Position numbers and translations under genes: made by a program. 64,000 nucleotides of DNA from assembly GCF_021646685.1 (NCBI RefSeq), contig NZ_JAKJHW010000001.1, forward strand, positions 868,001-932,000, in the 5' to 3' direction. Shown in pieces: positions 18,004 to 26,975 of the stretch (positions are counted from its first letter, which is position 1; each line of letters opens with the position of its first letter). The stretch comes from Pseudalkalibacillus salsuginis (GTDB taxonomy: Bacteria > Bacillota > Bacilli > Bacillales > Fictibacillaceae). The notes under the pieces were generated by a model. The model was given only the letters and a program-made list of their open reading frames with translations. It was not told the origin of the DNA and searched no databases.

Positions 18004-18222
18004 TTAAAGGATCAAACGTTTTGACGTTGCTAAAAGAAGGTTGGAAAAATATTTTCTTGCATCAGCCGTTTTAATATGGAGTGTTTCAGTTTCGCTGCCA
18101 TTCTTTTCAAACGTCACTATAGCTCCACTTAAATTCTCTTGCACATTTTTGATGAAATATCCTTTTTCAAACATAAGATCGATTTGTTCACGTTCTGAAA
18201 GGTACTCCTTGTAATCAGACAT
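18004..18222 (-). CDS. Small protein after the nucleobase permease gene, unknown
   Basis: 72-aa protein starting MSDYKEYLSEREQIDLMFEKGY, preceded by GGAGGGTC. It has predicted mixed alpha/beta character (KNVQENLSGAIVTFEKNG, TLHIKTADARKYFSNLL) and no membrane segment. It lies 51 bases after the NCS1 permease gene on the same strand, so co-transcription is likely. Function is unknown. Confidence 0.6.
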   Translation of the reverse strand: MSDYKEYLSEREQIDLMFEKGYFIKNVQENLSGAIVTFEKNGSETETLHIKTADARKYFSNLLLATSKRLIL

Positions 18223-18273
18223 ATAGACCCTCCTCTATCCAACTATCCTTTTCACATCCGCCGAATATTGAGA

Positions 18274-19734
18274 TTATTTAACGTTCTTCAATTCTACCTG
18301 TTGTTGTTCATCCTCAAGATTCCAATCCCGGCCAACAGTAATGCCAAGAAACTTCTCATCACTTGGATCTTCGATTTCAGCCTGAAGGTACTTCTGGAAG
18401 TACCAGTACTTACAGAGTAGATAGTAACAAGCAGCGCCTAACACAAAACCGATCAAGAAGGAATAATTCGGGAAGAAGTAAGAAACGACAGCACCTATGA
18501 TCCATGAGATGAATCCAGCAACGTTCACACCGCCAGCATATTTGAATTGCCCATCCGGTTTATACAGATCATAGACATTCACACGTCGTTTCCTCAGCAA
18601 ATAGTAATCAGCAAATAATATGCCGACGATCGCTGACAGGATGCCACCAACAATGAGCAGTACCGGAATAATGATGCCGAACAAACTCCATGGTTGGACG
18701 ACTGTCCCTACAACACCTGCAGCAAATACCCCTGCCCAAAAAGGAAACTTAGGTCCACCGACATTCGAAAAGATTGTAGCAGCTGGAACGATATTCGCCG
18801 AGATATTCGTCGACCATTGCGCAAGGACGATCATGAGTAAAAGGATGCCTAATACAAGCCCGGTCGCTGTTTCCTGGAGGGCAAGGACCGGATCATAGTT
18901 CTGGACCGCGATATAAGCCACCGCACCAATAACGATCATAAAGGTTTGTGTCAACGGTAATGCGATCAGGCTGCCGACAATGGCGCCTTTATTTCGTTTG
19001 AACCAGTTCCGTTCGAACTTCGGAGCCTTGATGAATCGCGAAATGGAAGGAATATCTGCAGAAAGGGTTGCCCAGAATCCCATATTACTGAAGATGACGA
19101 CTAAGAATGCGGTGAACGCTGCCCCGCCTGTCACCGGGTTTTCAGCCCATGTCCATACATTACGACCTTCGGCAGCCGCTGTACCGGATAACTCCAGATA
19201 CATCCAGATTGAAATGAGGATGATCGTCGGTGCTGCCATATCGGCAAACCGTTCAACCGCTTTAATCCCCAATGCTGTATTCAGTAACTGTACGAAGGCG
19301 AAAATGAAGAAGCAGACGAGCCAGTTGTCAAATCCCCATAGCATATTCAATATGCCATTCATGGCGGTTGCTCCGAAATAGGTGTTGATCCCAAACCACA
19401 TGGATGCAGCTACTCCGCGGACAATGGAAGGGATATGTGTCCCGATCGTTCCGAATGGTGCGCGCATATAGACGGGGAATGAAAGGCCGTGTTCAATCCC
19501 GATATCTGCGATCAATGAAATGAAAAGCCCAATGGCCACAGAACCGATGATCGTCGCGAAAACGACGAGAGGCAAAGGAAGCGACATGACCCCAGCTCCA
19601 CCAATTGCAAACGTCGCGAGGACAACAACCATACCAACCCACATGAAGGAAAAACCAAGGGTTGTAATCTTTCTCCCTTCCTGACTGATCGGCAGCAGGT
19701 CAGGAGATTTCAAATAACTTTCCGGTTTTTTCAT
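18274..19734 (-). CDS. NCS1-family nucleobase:cation symporter
   Basis: Membrane transporter of the nucleobase:cation symporter-1 family, about 12 transmembrane helices, 486 aa from ATG 19734. An upstream in-frame GTG touches the GAGGAG ribosome site and is not used. Family signatures include the N-terminal PISQEGRKITTLGFSFMWVG, PVYMRAPFGTIG and MWFGINTYFGA. Members carry uracil, hydantoins, allantoin or cytosine. In this cluster uracil, thymine or their dihydro/hydantoin relatives are the likely cargo. A terminator precedes the gene, so it probably has its own promoter. Confidence 0.9.
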   Translation of the reverse strand: MKKPESYLKSPDLLPISQEGRKITTLGFSFMWVGMVVVLATFAIGGAGVMSLPLPLVVFATIIGSVAIGLFISLIADIGIEHGLSFPVYMRAPFGTIGTHIPSIVRGVAASMWFGINTYFGATAMNGILNMLWGFDNWLVCFFIFAFVQLLNTALGIKAVERFADMAAPTIILISIWMYLELSGTAAAEGRNVWTWAENPVTGGAAFTAFLVVIFSNMGFWATLSADIPSISRFIKAPKFERNWFKRNKGAIVGSLIALPLTQTFMIVIGAVAYIAVQNYDPVLALQETATGLVLGILLLMIVLAQWSTNISANIVPAATIFSNVGGPKFPFWAGVFAAGVVGTVVQPWSLFGIIIPVLLIVGGILSAIVGILFADYYLLRKRRVNVYDLYKPDGQFKYAGGVNVAGFISWIIGAVVSYFFPNYSFLIGFVLGAACYYLLCKYWYFQKYLQAEIEDPSDEKFLGITVGRDWNLEDEQQQVELKNVK

Positions 19735-19826
19735 TACAATCACTCCTCATACCCTTTAAATAAATGCAATTGGTGTGAAATCATGGTGCTTTAATAATAT
19801 GCTGCCTATGATCCTTGTTAGCACAA

Positions 19827-19980
19827 CGAAAAGTGCAAACGCCCTGGTCCGCCCTGGTCAACCACGAAGGTCACTGAAAGTCTGACGAGGAGGCTTTCGC
19901 CGCCGCAGGAGGACCGAAGGATCCAAGTGGTTGGGCGATGGAGCTAGACATCACTTCATCGAATTTATATTTTCTTATCT
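19827..19980 (+). repeat. Dispersed structured repeat, copy 3
   Basis: Full-length copy inside the gap between the permease and dihydropyrimidinase genes. Here the outer stem is CAACCAC with GTGGTTG, fully paired, where copies 2 and 4 have a G-U at the same place. That substitution keeps the pairing. The tail TTTATATTTTCTTATC is shared with copies 1 and 2. Confidence 0.85.
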
Positions 19981-19982
19981 TT

Positions 19983-20036
19983 TTAAAAAAACCATTCTGA
20001 TTCTGCGATAAGTATGGACAAAGGGAACAATGGTTC
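19983..20036 (-). terminator. Terminator after the dihydropyrimidinase gene
   Basis: Minus-strand stem AACCATT (20029-20035 arm) with AATGGTT (19990-19996 arm), followed by a T run (the A run at 19985-19990). It separates the dihydropyrimidinase gene from the permease gene. Confidence 0.6.
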
Positions 20037-20041
20037 TGAAG

Positions 20042-21463
20042 CTAGATCGTCATTTTTTCATCAGCCGGCTTCAGAATCTGATTATAACGAGCTCGTTTCA
20101 GATAGTTCCCAGTTCCCAGCTTACCGACAAACTTCTTATCCCGGATGACGAACTCTCCTCGTGAAAGGACAGATATCGCTTCACCGGTAACCTTCATTCC
20201 TTCAAAGGCATTGTAGTCGACCGCCATATGGTGGGTCTTTGCTGAAATCGTGCGTTCTACGTTCGGATCGAAAATCACAATGTCAGCATCTGCACCGACT
20301 GTAATCGTTCCCTTCTTAGGGAACAATCCAAACAGCTTCGCAATTCGTGTCGACATGATATCAACGAATTGATTCAATGTAATCCGACCCTTTTTGACCC
20401 CTTCTGAGAAAAGGATGCTTACACGATCTTCAATCATCGGACCACCATTCGGGATTTTGGAGAAATCACCTTTTCCTAAATCCTTTTGACCGACAAAATC
20501 AAACGAACACTGATCGGATCCCAATGTCTGCAGCTGTCCGTTCTTCAAAGCATTCCAAAGGACTTCCTGATTCCACTTTTCCCTTAACGGTGGAGACCAG
20601 ACATATTTCGCCCCTTCAAAGTCAGGTTTTTCAAGGTATGTTTGGTCAAGTGCCAAGTATTGAGGGCACGTCTCCCCCCATACATCGAACCCCTTGTTCC
20701 TGGCTTCTGCAATCTTCTCGACAGCTTCCGCACAAGATACATGCACGACATACAACTGGGATTTTGCCAGGCCGGTCAGCTGGGCCGCCCTCCCTGTTGC
20801 TTCCCCTTCCACTTCTGGTGGCCGGGTCAATGCATGGTAAATCGGATCAGTCTGTCCTTTTTCCAGGGCTTCTTTCACAAGGTAATCAATGACATCTCCG
20901 TTTTCTGCATGGACCATGACAAGGCCGCCCTGCTCTTTTGCCATGACGAGTGTTTTGAACAAAGTTTCGTCATCTGCCTGGAACACATTTTTATAAGCCA
21001 TGAAGACCTTGAAAGAAGTGATCCCTTCTTTATCCATGATCGAAGGGAGTTGATTGAGCACATCCTCGTTCAATTCTGAAATCATCAGATGGAAGCTGTA
21101 ATCAATGACAGCTTTGTCCTTCGATTTTGTATGCCATGCACCGATCGCCTTCTGGAGCGGCTCTCCCTTATTCGTCAAGCAAAAGTCGATGACTGTGGTC
21201 GTCCCGCCGAACGCTGCAGCAATTGTCCCTGTTTCGAAATCATCCTTCGATACCGTTCCGCCGAAAGGCATTTCTAAATGGGTATGGGGATCGATTCCGC
21301 CAGGGAATACATAGCAGCCTTTTGCATCAATTTTTTCTGCCCCATGTTCATCCAGGTTTTCCCCAATCGCGATAATACGCTCGTTCTCAATCAATATATC
21401 TGCACAATACGTATCCGAAGCTGTGACAATGGTTCCGTTCCGTATGATTTTCTTCACGATCAA
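20042..21463 (-). CDS. hydA: Dihydropyrimidinase (D-hydantoinase)
   Basis: 473-aa amidohydrolase that opens 5,6-dihydrouracil or dihydrothymine to the N-carbamoyl-beta-amino acid. Metal ligands and motifs visible: GGIDPHTHLEMPFGG, the carboxylated-Lys region ITSFKVFMAYKN, MVHAENGDVIDYL, LYVVHVSC and LGSDQCSF. Length is typical. The start is TTG 21463 or GTG 21457 (IV|KKIIRNGTIVTAS); GGAAGGTGAT precedes both. It is preceded by preA with a 15-base gap and acts on the product of PreTA. Confidence 0.93.
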   Translation of the reverse strand: MIVKKIIRNGTIVTASDTYCADILIENERIIAIGENLDEHGAEKIDAKGCYVFPGGIDPHTHLEMPFGGTVSKDDFETGTIAAAFGGTTTVIDFCLTNKGEPLQKAIGAWHTKSKDKAVIDYSFHLMISELNEDVLNQLPSIMDKEGITSFKVFMAYKNVFQADDETLFKTLVMAKEQGGLVMVHAENGDVIDYLVKEALEKGQTDPIYHALTRPPEVEGEATGRAAQLTGLAKSQLYVVHVSCAEAVEKIAEARNKGFDVWGETCPQYLALDQTYLEKPDFEGAKYVWSPPLREKWNQEVLWNALKNGQLQTLGSDQCSFDFVGQKDLGKGDFSKIPNGGPMIEDRVSILFSEGVKKGRITLNQFVDIMSTRIAKLFGLFPKKGTITVGADADIVIFDPNVERTISAKTHHMAVDYNAFEGMKVTGEAISVLSRGEFVIRDKKFVGKLGTGNYLKRARYNQILKPADEKMTI

Positions 21464-21478
21464 ATCACCTTCCAGAAA

Positions 21479-22765
21479 TTATTTTATAGGATCCGCACTC
21501 GGATTCTGTAAAGACCCAATCGCCGCTTGCCGGTCATTCCATGTCATCGGCGGGTGTTCACTTTCGACTTCGACCATATCGATCGCTCCATCAACCGGGC
21601 AAACAATCGAGCAAAGGTTACAACCGACACAATCTTCCTCTCGAACCTCCAAATAAGAATTCCCTTGATCATCCTTCAACATATCGATACATTGATGAGA
21701 TGTATCTTCGCAAGCAATATGGCACTTGTTGCAATTGATACACACATCATTATTGATCCGGGCAACGATTTTATAATTGAGATCAAGGTTGCCCCAATCT
21801 GAATACTTCGGTACAGATTTCCCGATGATATCCTGTACGGACGCAATTCCCTTTTCATCTAAATAGTTATTCAAGCCATCGATCATATCCTCGACAATTC
21901 GGAATCCGTGATGCATGGCGGCTGTGCAAACTTGGACATTGGACGCTCCCATCAGCATGAATTCAACCGCATTCTGCCAATTCGAAACCCCTCCCATACC
22001 AGAAATCGGGACATTGATTCTTGGGCTCCGTGCACACTCGCCGACCATGTTCAGTGCAATCGGTTTTACTGCTGGTCCGCAATAACCTCCATGTGCACCC
22101 TTCCCTCCAACATGAGGAATCGTGTTCCAGGAGTCCAGATCCACACCAGCTAAACTATTGATCGTATTGATCATGCTGATGGCATCCGCTCCACCTCGTG
22201 CTGCTGCTTCAGCTGTTGCAGTTATATCCGTTATGTTGGGTGTCAGCTTTACGATGACGGGAGTCTGGGCCGCTTCTTTTACCCAATACGTCTGTTTTTC
22301 TACTAGTTCAGGAACCTGTCCTGAAGCCGATCCCATTCCTCTTTCAGCCATACCGTGCGGACATCCGAAATTCAATTCAAGTCCGTCAACACCGACTTCT
22401 TCCACCCTTTTCACAATCTCATGCCACTTCTCTTGTTGAGGTTCGACCATCAAGGAAGCAACGACAGTATGATTTGGAAAACGTTTTTTCGTTTCATAAA
22501 TTTCCTGTAGATTGACTTCGAGCGGTCGGTCTGTGATCAGTTCGATATTGTTGAAACCAGCAACCCTTTGTCCATTGAAACTGACGGCTGCGAAGCGTGA
22601 TGAAACGTTCAAGATCGGGTCTCCAAGGGTTTTCCATACTGCTCCTCCCCATCCTGCTTCGAACGCCCTTTGGACCTGGTAACCAGAATTGGTTGGAGGT
22701 GCAGAGGCAAGCCAAAATGGATTCGGCGATTCGATCCCAGCTAAATTCGTCCTTAAATCTGCCAT
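21479..22765 (-). CDS. preA: NAD-dependent dihydropyrimidine dehydrogenase subunit PreA
   Basis: 428-aa FMN and iron-sulfur subunit that reduces uracil or thymine to the dihydro form with PreT. Residues about 1-320 form a dihydroorotate-dehydrogenase-like FMN barrel (ESPNPFWLASAPPTNSGYQV, LELNFGCPHGM, SGMGGVSNW). The C-terminal domain binds two 4Fe-4S clusters (CINCNKCHIAC and CVGCNLCSIVCP). The ribosome site AAAGGGGAG fits the ATG at 22765. It lies directly between preT and hydA. Confidence 0.95.
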   Translation of the reverse strand: MADLRTNLAGIESPNPFWLASAPPTNSGYQVQRAFEAGWGGAVWKTLGDPILNVSSRFAAVSFNGQRVAGFNNIELITDRPLEVNLQEIYETKKRFPNHTVVASLMVEPQQEKWHEIVKRVEEVGVDGLELNFGCPHGMAERGMGSASGQVPELVEKQTYWVKEAAQTPVIVKLTPNITDITATAEAAARGGADAISMINTINSLAGVDLDSWNTIPHVGGKGAHGGYCGPAVKPIALNMVGECARSPRINVPISGMGGVSNWQNAVEFMLMGASNVQVCTAAMHHGFRIVEDMIDGLNNYLDEKGIASVQDIIGKSVPKYSDWGNLDLNYKIVARINNDVCINCNKCHIACEDTSHQCIDMLKDDQGNSYLEVREEDCVGCNLCSIVCPVDGAIDMVEVESEHPPMTWNDRQAAIGSLQNPSADPIK

Positions 22766-22807
22766 TCTATATTACTCCCCTTTCTTCTGAGTCTCCTGGC
22801 CAGCATA

Positions 22808-24175
22808 TTAAGCCGTCACTGTTTCCTCCATATAGTGCGAATGGATTGCGTACGCTGCTTTCTTCCCCTGTTGAGCCGCCGTCACGACCATCGCTTCACT
22901 TTTTCCTTTTCCAAAAGTGATATCTCCACAGGCAAACACTTTTGGGTTCGAGGTACGATAATCCTCCGAGATTTGGACGACGCCATCGATATGTTCAAGT
23001 CGGAAAAGATCGATCAGGCTTTGGTGCCTGGTCTGGCCGATCGCCTTGATGACAGCATCGACAGGCAAGATGAAATTCGATCCTTCGACTGGTACCGGAC
23101 GTCTTCTGCCATCAGCTCCCGGTTCACCAAGCTCCATCTTGATACATTCGATCGCTTTAACCCGACCGTTTTCATCCCCATGGATTTTGATCGGCTGAGT
23201 CAACCATCTGAATTCAACACCATCCTGCTTAGCAAATTCATACTCGAAATCATAAGCACTCATTTCTTCCTGTGTTCGACGATAAAGGATCTTTACATTT
23301 CCAGCACCAAGACGGACTGAGCAAGTCGCACCATCGATTGCTGTATTACCCGCTCCGATGACGACTACATTCTTTCCGACAAGTCGGTTGGATAACGGTT
23401 TCGTTTTCGTATCCTTAACAAACTCGATTGCATCATACACGCCATCAAGGTCCTCTCCGTCAATGCCTAAATCCGGAACACGGCCCATTCCAGCAGCTAA
23501 TACGACATGATCGAAAGAGTTTAACAGCTCGTCTGCTGACACATCTTTTCCTACTGCCGTATTGGTACGGATTTTTACATCAAGGCTCTTCACCTGGTCG
23601 ACTTCCCAATAGGAGATTTTTTGCGGGAGACGGAAGGATACGATACCGTAAGTGTTCAAACCTCCTGCAGTCGGCGATGCTTCAAAAATCGTCACATCAT
23701 AACCAAGAAGCGAAAGCTCACGGGCAGCCGATAGACCTGCAGGGCCTCCCCCTACAATGGCGACGGATTTACCATTGCTTTGTCCTTTTTGAAACAAAAC
23801 CTGGTCGTTCTTGATCGCCCAATCAGTGGCATACCGTTGCAGGTCGCCGATCATGATCGGTTTCGTCGAATGGTTGAGAACACACGCCCCTTCACATAAT
23901 TCTTCTGTAGGACAGACACGTGCACAACTAGCTCCGACCGGATTTGCAGTCATGATCGTCTTCGCGGATCCTTTTATATTTCCAGAAGCGATTTTTTTAA
24001 TAAACGTTGGAATGTCAATGCCAGTTGGACATGCCTGGATACAGGGCGCATCATAGCAATAAAGACATCGATTCGCCTCTTCAACAGCTTCACGGTCGGA
24101 TAATGCAGGATGGACTTCTTGAAAGTTTTTCGGAAGTTCTGTCAGTGAAATATGCAGCTTTTCAGAATTCCCCAC
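22808..24175 (-). CDS. preT: NAD-dependent dihydropyrimidine dehydrogenase subunit PreT
   Basis: 455-aa FAD/NAD and iron-sulfur subunit that feeds electrons to PreA. The N-terminal cluster motif is CLYCYDAPCIQACPTGIDIP, with a further CARVCPTEELCEGAC. The FAD motif GGGPAGLSAARELSLLG is at about 141-157, the NAD motif GAGNTAIDGA follows in the second half and the terminal ACGDITFGKGKS closes the FAD site. GTG start at 24175 with AGGGGG upstream. It belongs to the same unit as preA and hydA. Confidence 0.95.
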   Translation of the reverse strand: MGNSEKLHISLTELPKNFQEVHPALSDREAVEEANRCLYCYDAPCIQACPTGIDIPTFIKKIASGNIKGSAKTIMTANPVGASCARVCPTEELCEGACVLNHSTKPIMIGDLQRYATDWAIKNDQVLFQKGQSNGKSVAIVGGGPAGLSAARELSLLGYDVTIFEASPTAGGLNTYGIVSFRLPQKISYWEVDQVKSLDVKIRTNTAVGKDVSADELLNSFDHVVLAAGMGRVPDLGIDGEDLDGVYDAIEFVKDTKTKPLSNRLVGKNVVVIGAGNTAIDGATCSVRLGAGNVKILYRRTQEEMSAYDFEYEFAKQDGVEFRWLTQPIKIHGDENGRVKAIECIKMELGEPGADGRRRPVPVEGSNFILPVDAVIKAIGQTRHQSLIDLFRLEHIDGVVQISEDYRTSNPKVFACGDITFGKGKSEAMVVTAAQQGKKAAYAIHSHYMEETVTA

Positions 24176-24222
24176 ATCAAAGCCCCCTTTTGGAGTTGGT
24201 AGAATGATTGGATAAACAGATC

Positions 24223-24266
24223 TAAAAAAGGCGACTCGAATCAGCAGTGATGATAAGCCGCCTTCA
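24223..24266 (-). terminator. Terminator or attenuator between ureidopropionase and preT genes
   Basis: Minus-strand stem AAGGCG (24260-24265) with CGCCTT (24229-24234), followed by TTTTTT. It lies within the pathway's gene row, so it may only reduce read-through into preT. Confidence 0.65.
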
Positions 24267-24272
24267 GTTACC

Positions 24273-25163
24273 TTACGGAAGCAACGAAGTCATTTCGCCA
24301 TAGGTTTCTGGTCTTCGGTCACGGTAGAATTGCCATACATCTCTGACTTCACGGATCATTTTCTTATTCATTTCGCCGATGATCACTTCATCTTGATCAC
24401 GGCTGCCTATGGCTACAAAGTTTCCTCGAGGGTCCACAAGGTAAGATTGGCCGTAAAATTCACCCATGTTCCAAGGTCCTTCTGTTCCCACCCGGTTGAT
24501 CGCTCCCAGATAGTAGCCATTCGCCACAGCATGTGCAGGCTGCTCCAATTTCCATAGGTATTCTGAAAGTCCGGCTACCGTTGCGGAAGGATTGAATACG
24601 ATTTCCGCCCCCCTCAGACCTAGTAATCTAGCCCCTTCTGGGAAGTGACGGTCATAACAGATATAAACACCTACCTTCGCAAAGGCTGTATCAAATACGG
24701 GATATCCTAAGTTTCCAGGCTTGAAATAATACTTCTCCCAAAAACCACACCCTTCATCGCCAACCTTTACATGAGGAATATGCTGTTTACGGTATTTCCC
24801 AAGATAGGAACCATCCGCATCAATCACAGCTGCAGTATTATAATAGGTTGCAATCCCTTCCCGTTCATAGATTGGCAGAATGATGACGACACCGAGCTCA
24901 CGAGCTAGAGCCTGAAATTGCGCAGTGGTAGGTCCATTCGGGATCTCCTCAGCGGAGTCATACCATTTCGAATTTTGTTCAGCACAAAAATAAGGTCCAT
25001 AGAATATTTCCTGTAAACAAATAATCTGCGCACCCTTCTCTGCTGCTTCTTTTACAAGCTTTACATGCTTTTCAATTGATTTTTCCTTATGGACAGCTAC
25101 CTGTTCGTTCCCATCCACTTCATGAATGGCTTGGATCAAGCCAATTTTAACTAGATCAGACAT
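24273..25163 (-). CDS. Beta-ureidopropionase (nitrilase-family N-carbamoyl amidohydrolase)
   Basis: 296-aa nitrilase-superfamily enzyme that hydrolyses N-carbamoyl-beta-alanine to beta-alanine, CO2 and ammonia. The Glu-Lys-Cys catalytic triad context is visible: IICLQEIFYGPYF (Glu), YRKQHIPHV (Lys) and VGVYICYDRHFPEGARLLG (Cys). The tail has GEMTSLLP. It is the first gene of the minus-strand cluster and follows a long upstream region (25164-25697) with candidate regulator sites. It carries out step three of reductive pyrimidine degradation. Confidence 0.92.
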   Translation of the reverse strand: MSDLVKIGLIQAIHEVDGNEQVAVHKEKSIEKHVKLVKEAAEKGAQIICLQEIFYGPYFCAEQNSKWYDSAEEIPNGPTTAQFQALARELGVVIILPIYEREGIATYYNTAAVIDADGSYLGKYRKQHIPHVKVGDEGCGFWEKYYFKPGNLGYPVFDTAFAKVGVYICYDRHFPEGARLLGLRGAEIVFNPSATVAGLSEYLWKLEQPAHAVANGYYLGAINRVGTEGPWNMGEFYGQSYLVDPRGNFVAIGSRDQDEVIIGEMNKKMIREVRDVWQFYRDRRPETYGEMTSLLP

Positions 25164-25293
25164 TCCACATTTCCTCCTTCAATACTCTTAATCTTGTATG
25201 TAGCAAATCGAGTCGTAACATGATGATGGATATCTGTCTGAATTATTTGAATCTTAAGTTTATATTACGGTGTCGAAAGAAGGTTTGCATTTT

Positions 25294-25307
25294 ACAAAAC
25301 GTCAAAA
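25294..25307 (-). promoter_or_regulatory. Shared motif TTTTGACGTTTTGT upstream of the pyrimidine cluster
   Basis: Near-copy of the motif at 15927-15940 (consensus TTTTGACRTTYTGT), here about 135 bases before the ureidopropionase start. No good -10 follows at normal spacing. This speaks for a protein site rather than a bare promoter at this copy. Confidence 0.35.
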
Positions 25308-25322
25308 CATCGGTTTTCAATT

Positions 25323-25335
25323 TTGTCCAAAGTGT
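25323..25335 (-). promoter_or_regulatory. Possible PucR-box-like sequence ACACTTTGGACAA
   Basis: It partly matches the B. subtilis PucR box WWWCNTTGGTTAA (C, TTGG and final AA conserved), 160 bases upstream of the first pyrimidine gene. The rest of 25164-25697 is AT-rich with no gene visible. Confidence 0.25.
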
Positions 25336-25697
25336 AAAAATCGGGTAAAAATCATGGGGTCATTAATAACAATCAGCTGGCGAAACACTGTCTCTATCCA
25401 CTTATCTTTGAGGGATCACGAGGAAATTAGATGAATCATTAACATTGCGAAAATTTCTCCCCTCCTTTTCGTCTTTTAATGAAACAAGCTGTTTAGATAA
25501 AAAACATATCATAGGTTTGAGAAGAAGATTGTAGAATGAGAGTGGAAAATATATATTTTTTTGTCGTTTTTCCAATTTTCTTAAAATATACGATGAATTA
25601 CTTTACTTTATGTTAAAGTTTAGATGATAAATGTCCAATATACCATTCGCAAGGAAGGCATTTTTTACGCTCAATTTTAAAGAAAAGGTGTTGCTTG

Positions 25698-26132
25698 ATG
25701 AATTTGCTGATGGTCGCAATTGTGTTCCTTGGCGGAGTTGCAGTCGCAATCCAAGCTGGTGTAAATGGAGGGCTTGGAAAACAAGTCGGAGTCATAGAAG
25801 GGGCTTTCCTCTCTTTTCTTATTGGTACAGTCGCCCTGTTCCTCATCATGATCTTTTTCGGAAACGGTAATATCCTGCAAGCAACGGCTGTTCCGAGATG
25901 GCAACTGCTCGGAGGAATACTCGGTGCATTTTATGTATTTGCTATGGTCCTGGCAGTTCCTAAGATCGGTGTGGCCGCTTCACTGATTTCTCTCATTGCC
26001 GCCCAGCTCATTACCAGTTCTGTCATCGATCATTTCGGCTGGCTTGGTATGAAACAGATTCCGATTGATGGTAAACGGATTCTCGGGTTTTGTTTCCTGG
26101 TTGCAGCGCTGTATTTGTTTACAAGAAAATAA
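25698..26132 (+). CDS. DMT-family transporter, DUF606 (YdcZ-like)
   Basis: 144-aa protein with about five hydrophobic segments, half the length of a full EamA-type transporter, as is usual for the DUF606/YdcZ family. The N-terminal motif is GVAVAIQAGVNGGLGKQVG, with GGILGAFYVFAMVLAVPKIGVA in the middle. AAAGGTG is spaced for ATG 25698 rather than the TTG three bases earlier. Members often work as paired small subunits; only one copy is present here. Substrate is unknown. Confidence 0.85.
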   Translation: MNLLMVAIVFLGGVAVAIQAGVNGGLGKQVGVIEGAFLSFLIGTVALFLIMIFFGNGNILQATAVPRWQLLGGILGAFYVFAMVLAVPKIGVAASLISLIAAQLITSSVIDHFGWLGMKQIPIDGKRILGFCFLVAALYLFTRK

Positions 26133-26241
26133 GTGTATGGACGGAAGAAGCTTGAAACGTATTTGAAAAACCGGTTTAAACGATATTATAAACGGGTAAT
26201 GATTAAAGTCCGGCATCTATCCCAGTGTCGGACTACACAGG

Positions 26242-26290
26242 ATTCCCCTGCTTTCTATTACATAATGGATTGCGGGGGAATATTTTTTTG
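26242..26290 (+). terminator. Terminator after the DMT transporter gene
   Basis: Stem ATTCCCCTGC (26242-26251) with GCGGGGGAAT (26272-26281, one wobble), followed by ATTTTTTT. A second hairpin without T run lies at 26207-26234 (AGTCCGGCA/TGTCGGACT). No gene is seen in 26133-26441. Confidence 0.7.
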
Positions 26291-26381
26291 CCTTCCATTC
26301 CTCCTTTCCACTTTTTCACCCCAAAAGCGAAACAGCATTTGTAACCGGATCGATCTTATAATAAAAGATTTAATAGCTTTT

Positions 26382-26409
26382 AAAACTTTTCCTATGTTAC
26401 AAAGGTATT
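26382..26409 (+). promoter_or_regulatory. Possible autoregulated ECF promoter
   Basis: AAAACTTTT followed after about 14 bases by GGTATT, just upstream of an ECF sigma gene. It resembles the AAC-type -35 of ECF promoters, but the -10 is weak. Confidence 0.3.
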
Positions 26410-26441
26410 ACATATGAGAAAGAAAAAAGGGGAGATCCCAG

Positions 26442-26975
26442 TTGGATAAACAAACGATAAAAAAGATAAAAAAAGGCGACAAAAAAGCATTCCGAGCCTT
26501 ATATGACGAGTATTATCAAGCTGCAATGAGAGCGTCGATCTCAATGTTGAAAAACGAATCTGACGCATCGGATGCAGTTCAAGAAACATTCATCCGCGTA
26601 TATAAAGGCATTCATACTTATGATGATTCTAAACCTTTCAAACCCTGGTTCTACCGCATTCTGACAAACGAAGTCAGGCGATTGGTAAGTAAACGCAAGC
26701 CTGAAACCGATATTGATCAGGTTCCGCAAAGCGCCTTTCAGGATAAGTCGACTCACCCTGCAGCTGATAACGAAATACTCGATGAGGCAATGGAGAGATT
26801 GAAGGAGGACCACCGTGAAGCACTCGTACTGAAGTATGTAGAAGGTTTGAGCGAAAAGGAAATGTCATCTGTCCTCGAAATCAGTGTCGGTGCAGTAAAA
26901 TCGAGACTGTTTAAGGCACGAAAGCTGCTGAGAGAAGAATTAAGGGGAGATTACCATGGACAAGAACAATTTTGA
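26442..26975 (+). CDS. ECF-type RNA polymerase sigma factor
   Basis: 177-aa sigma-70 family factor of the extracytoplasmic-function type. Region 2 is at residues about 13-75 (FRALYDEYYQAAMRAS, DAVQETFIRVYKGIHTY, KPWFYRILTNEVRR). Region 4 is at about 118-170 (LKEDHREALVLKYVEGLSEK and SVGAVKSRLFKARKLLREEL). The start is TTG with GGGGAG upstream. It overlaps the downstream membrane protein gene by 20 bases, the classic sigma/anti-sigma arrangement. The stimulus is unknown. Confidence 0.92.
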   Translation: MDKQTIKKIKKGDKKAFRALYDEYYQAAMRASISMLKNESDASDAVQETFIRVYKGIHTYDDSKPFKPWFYRILTNEVRRLVSKRKPETDIDQVPQSAFQDKSTHPAADNEILDEAMERLKEDHREALVLKYVEGLSEKEMSSVLEISVGAVKSRLFKARKLLREELRGDYHGQEQF

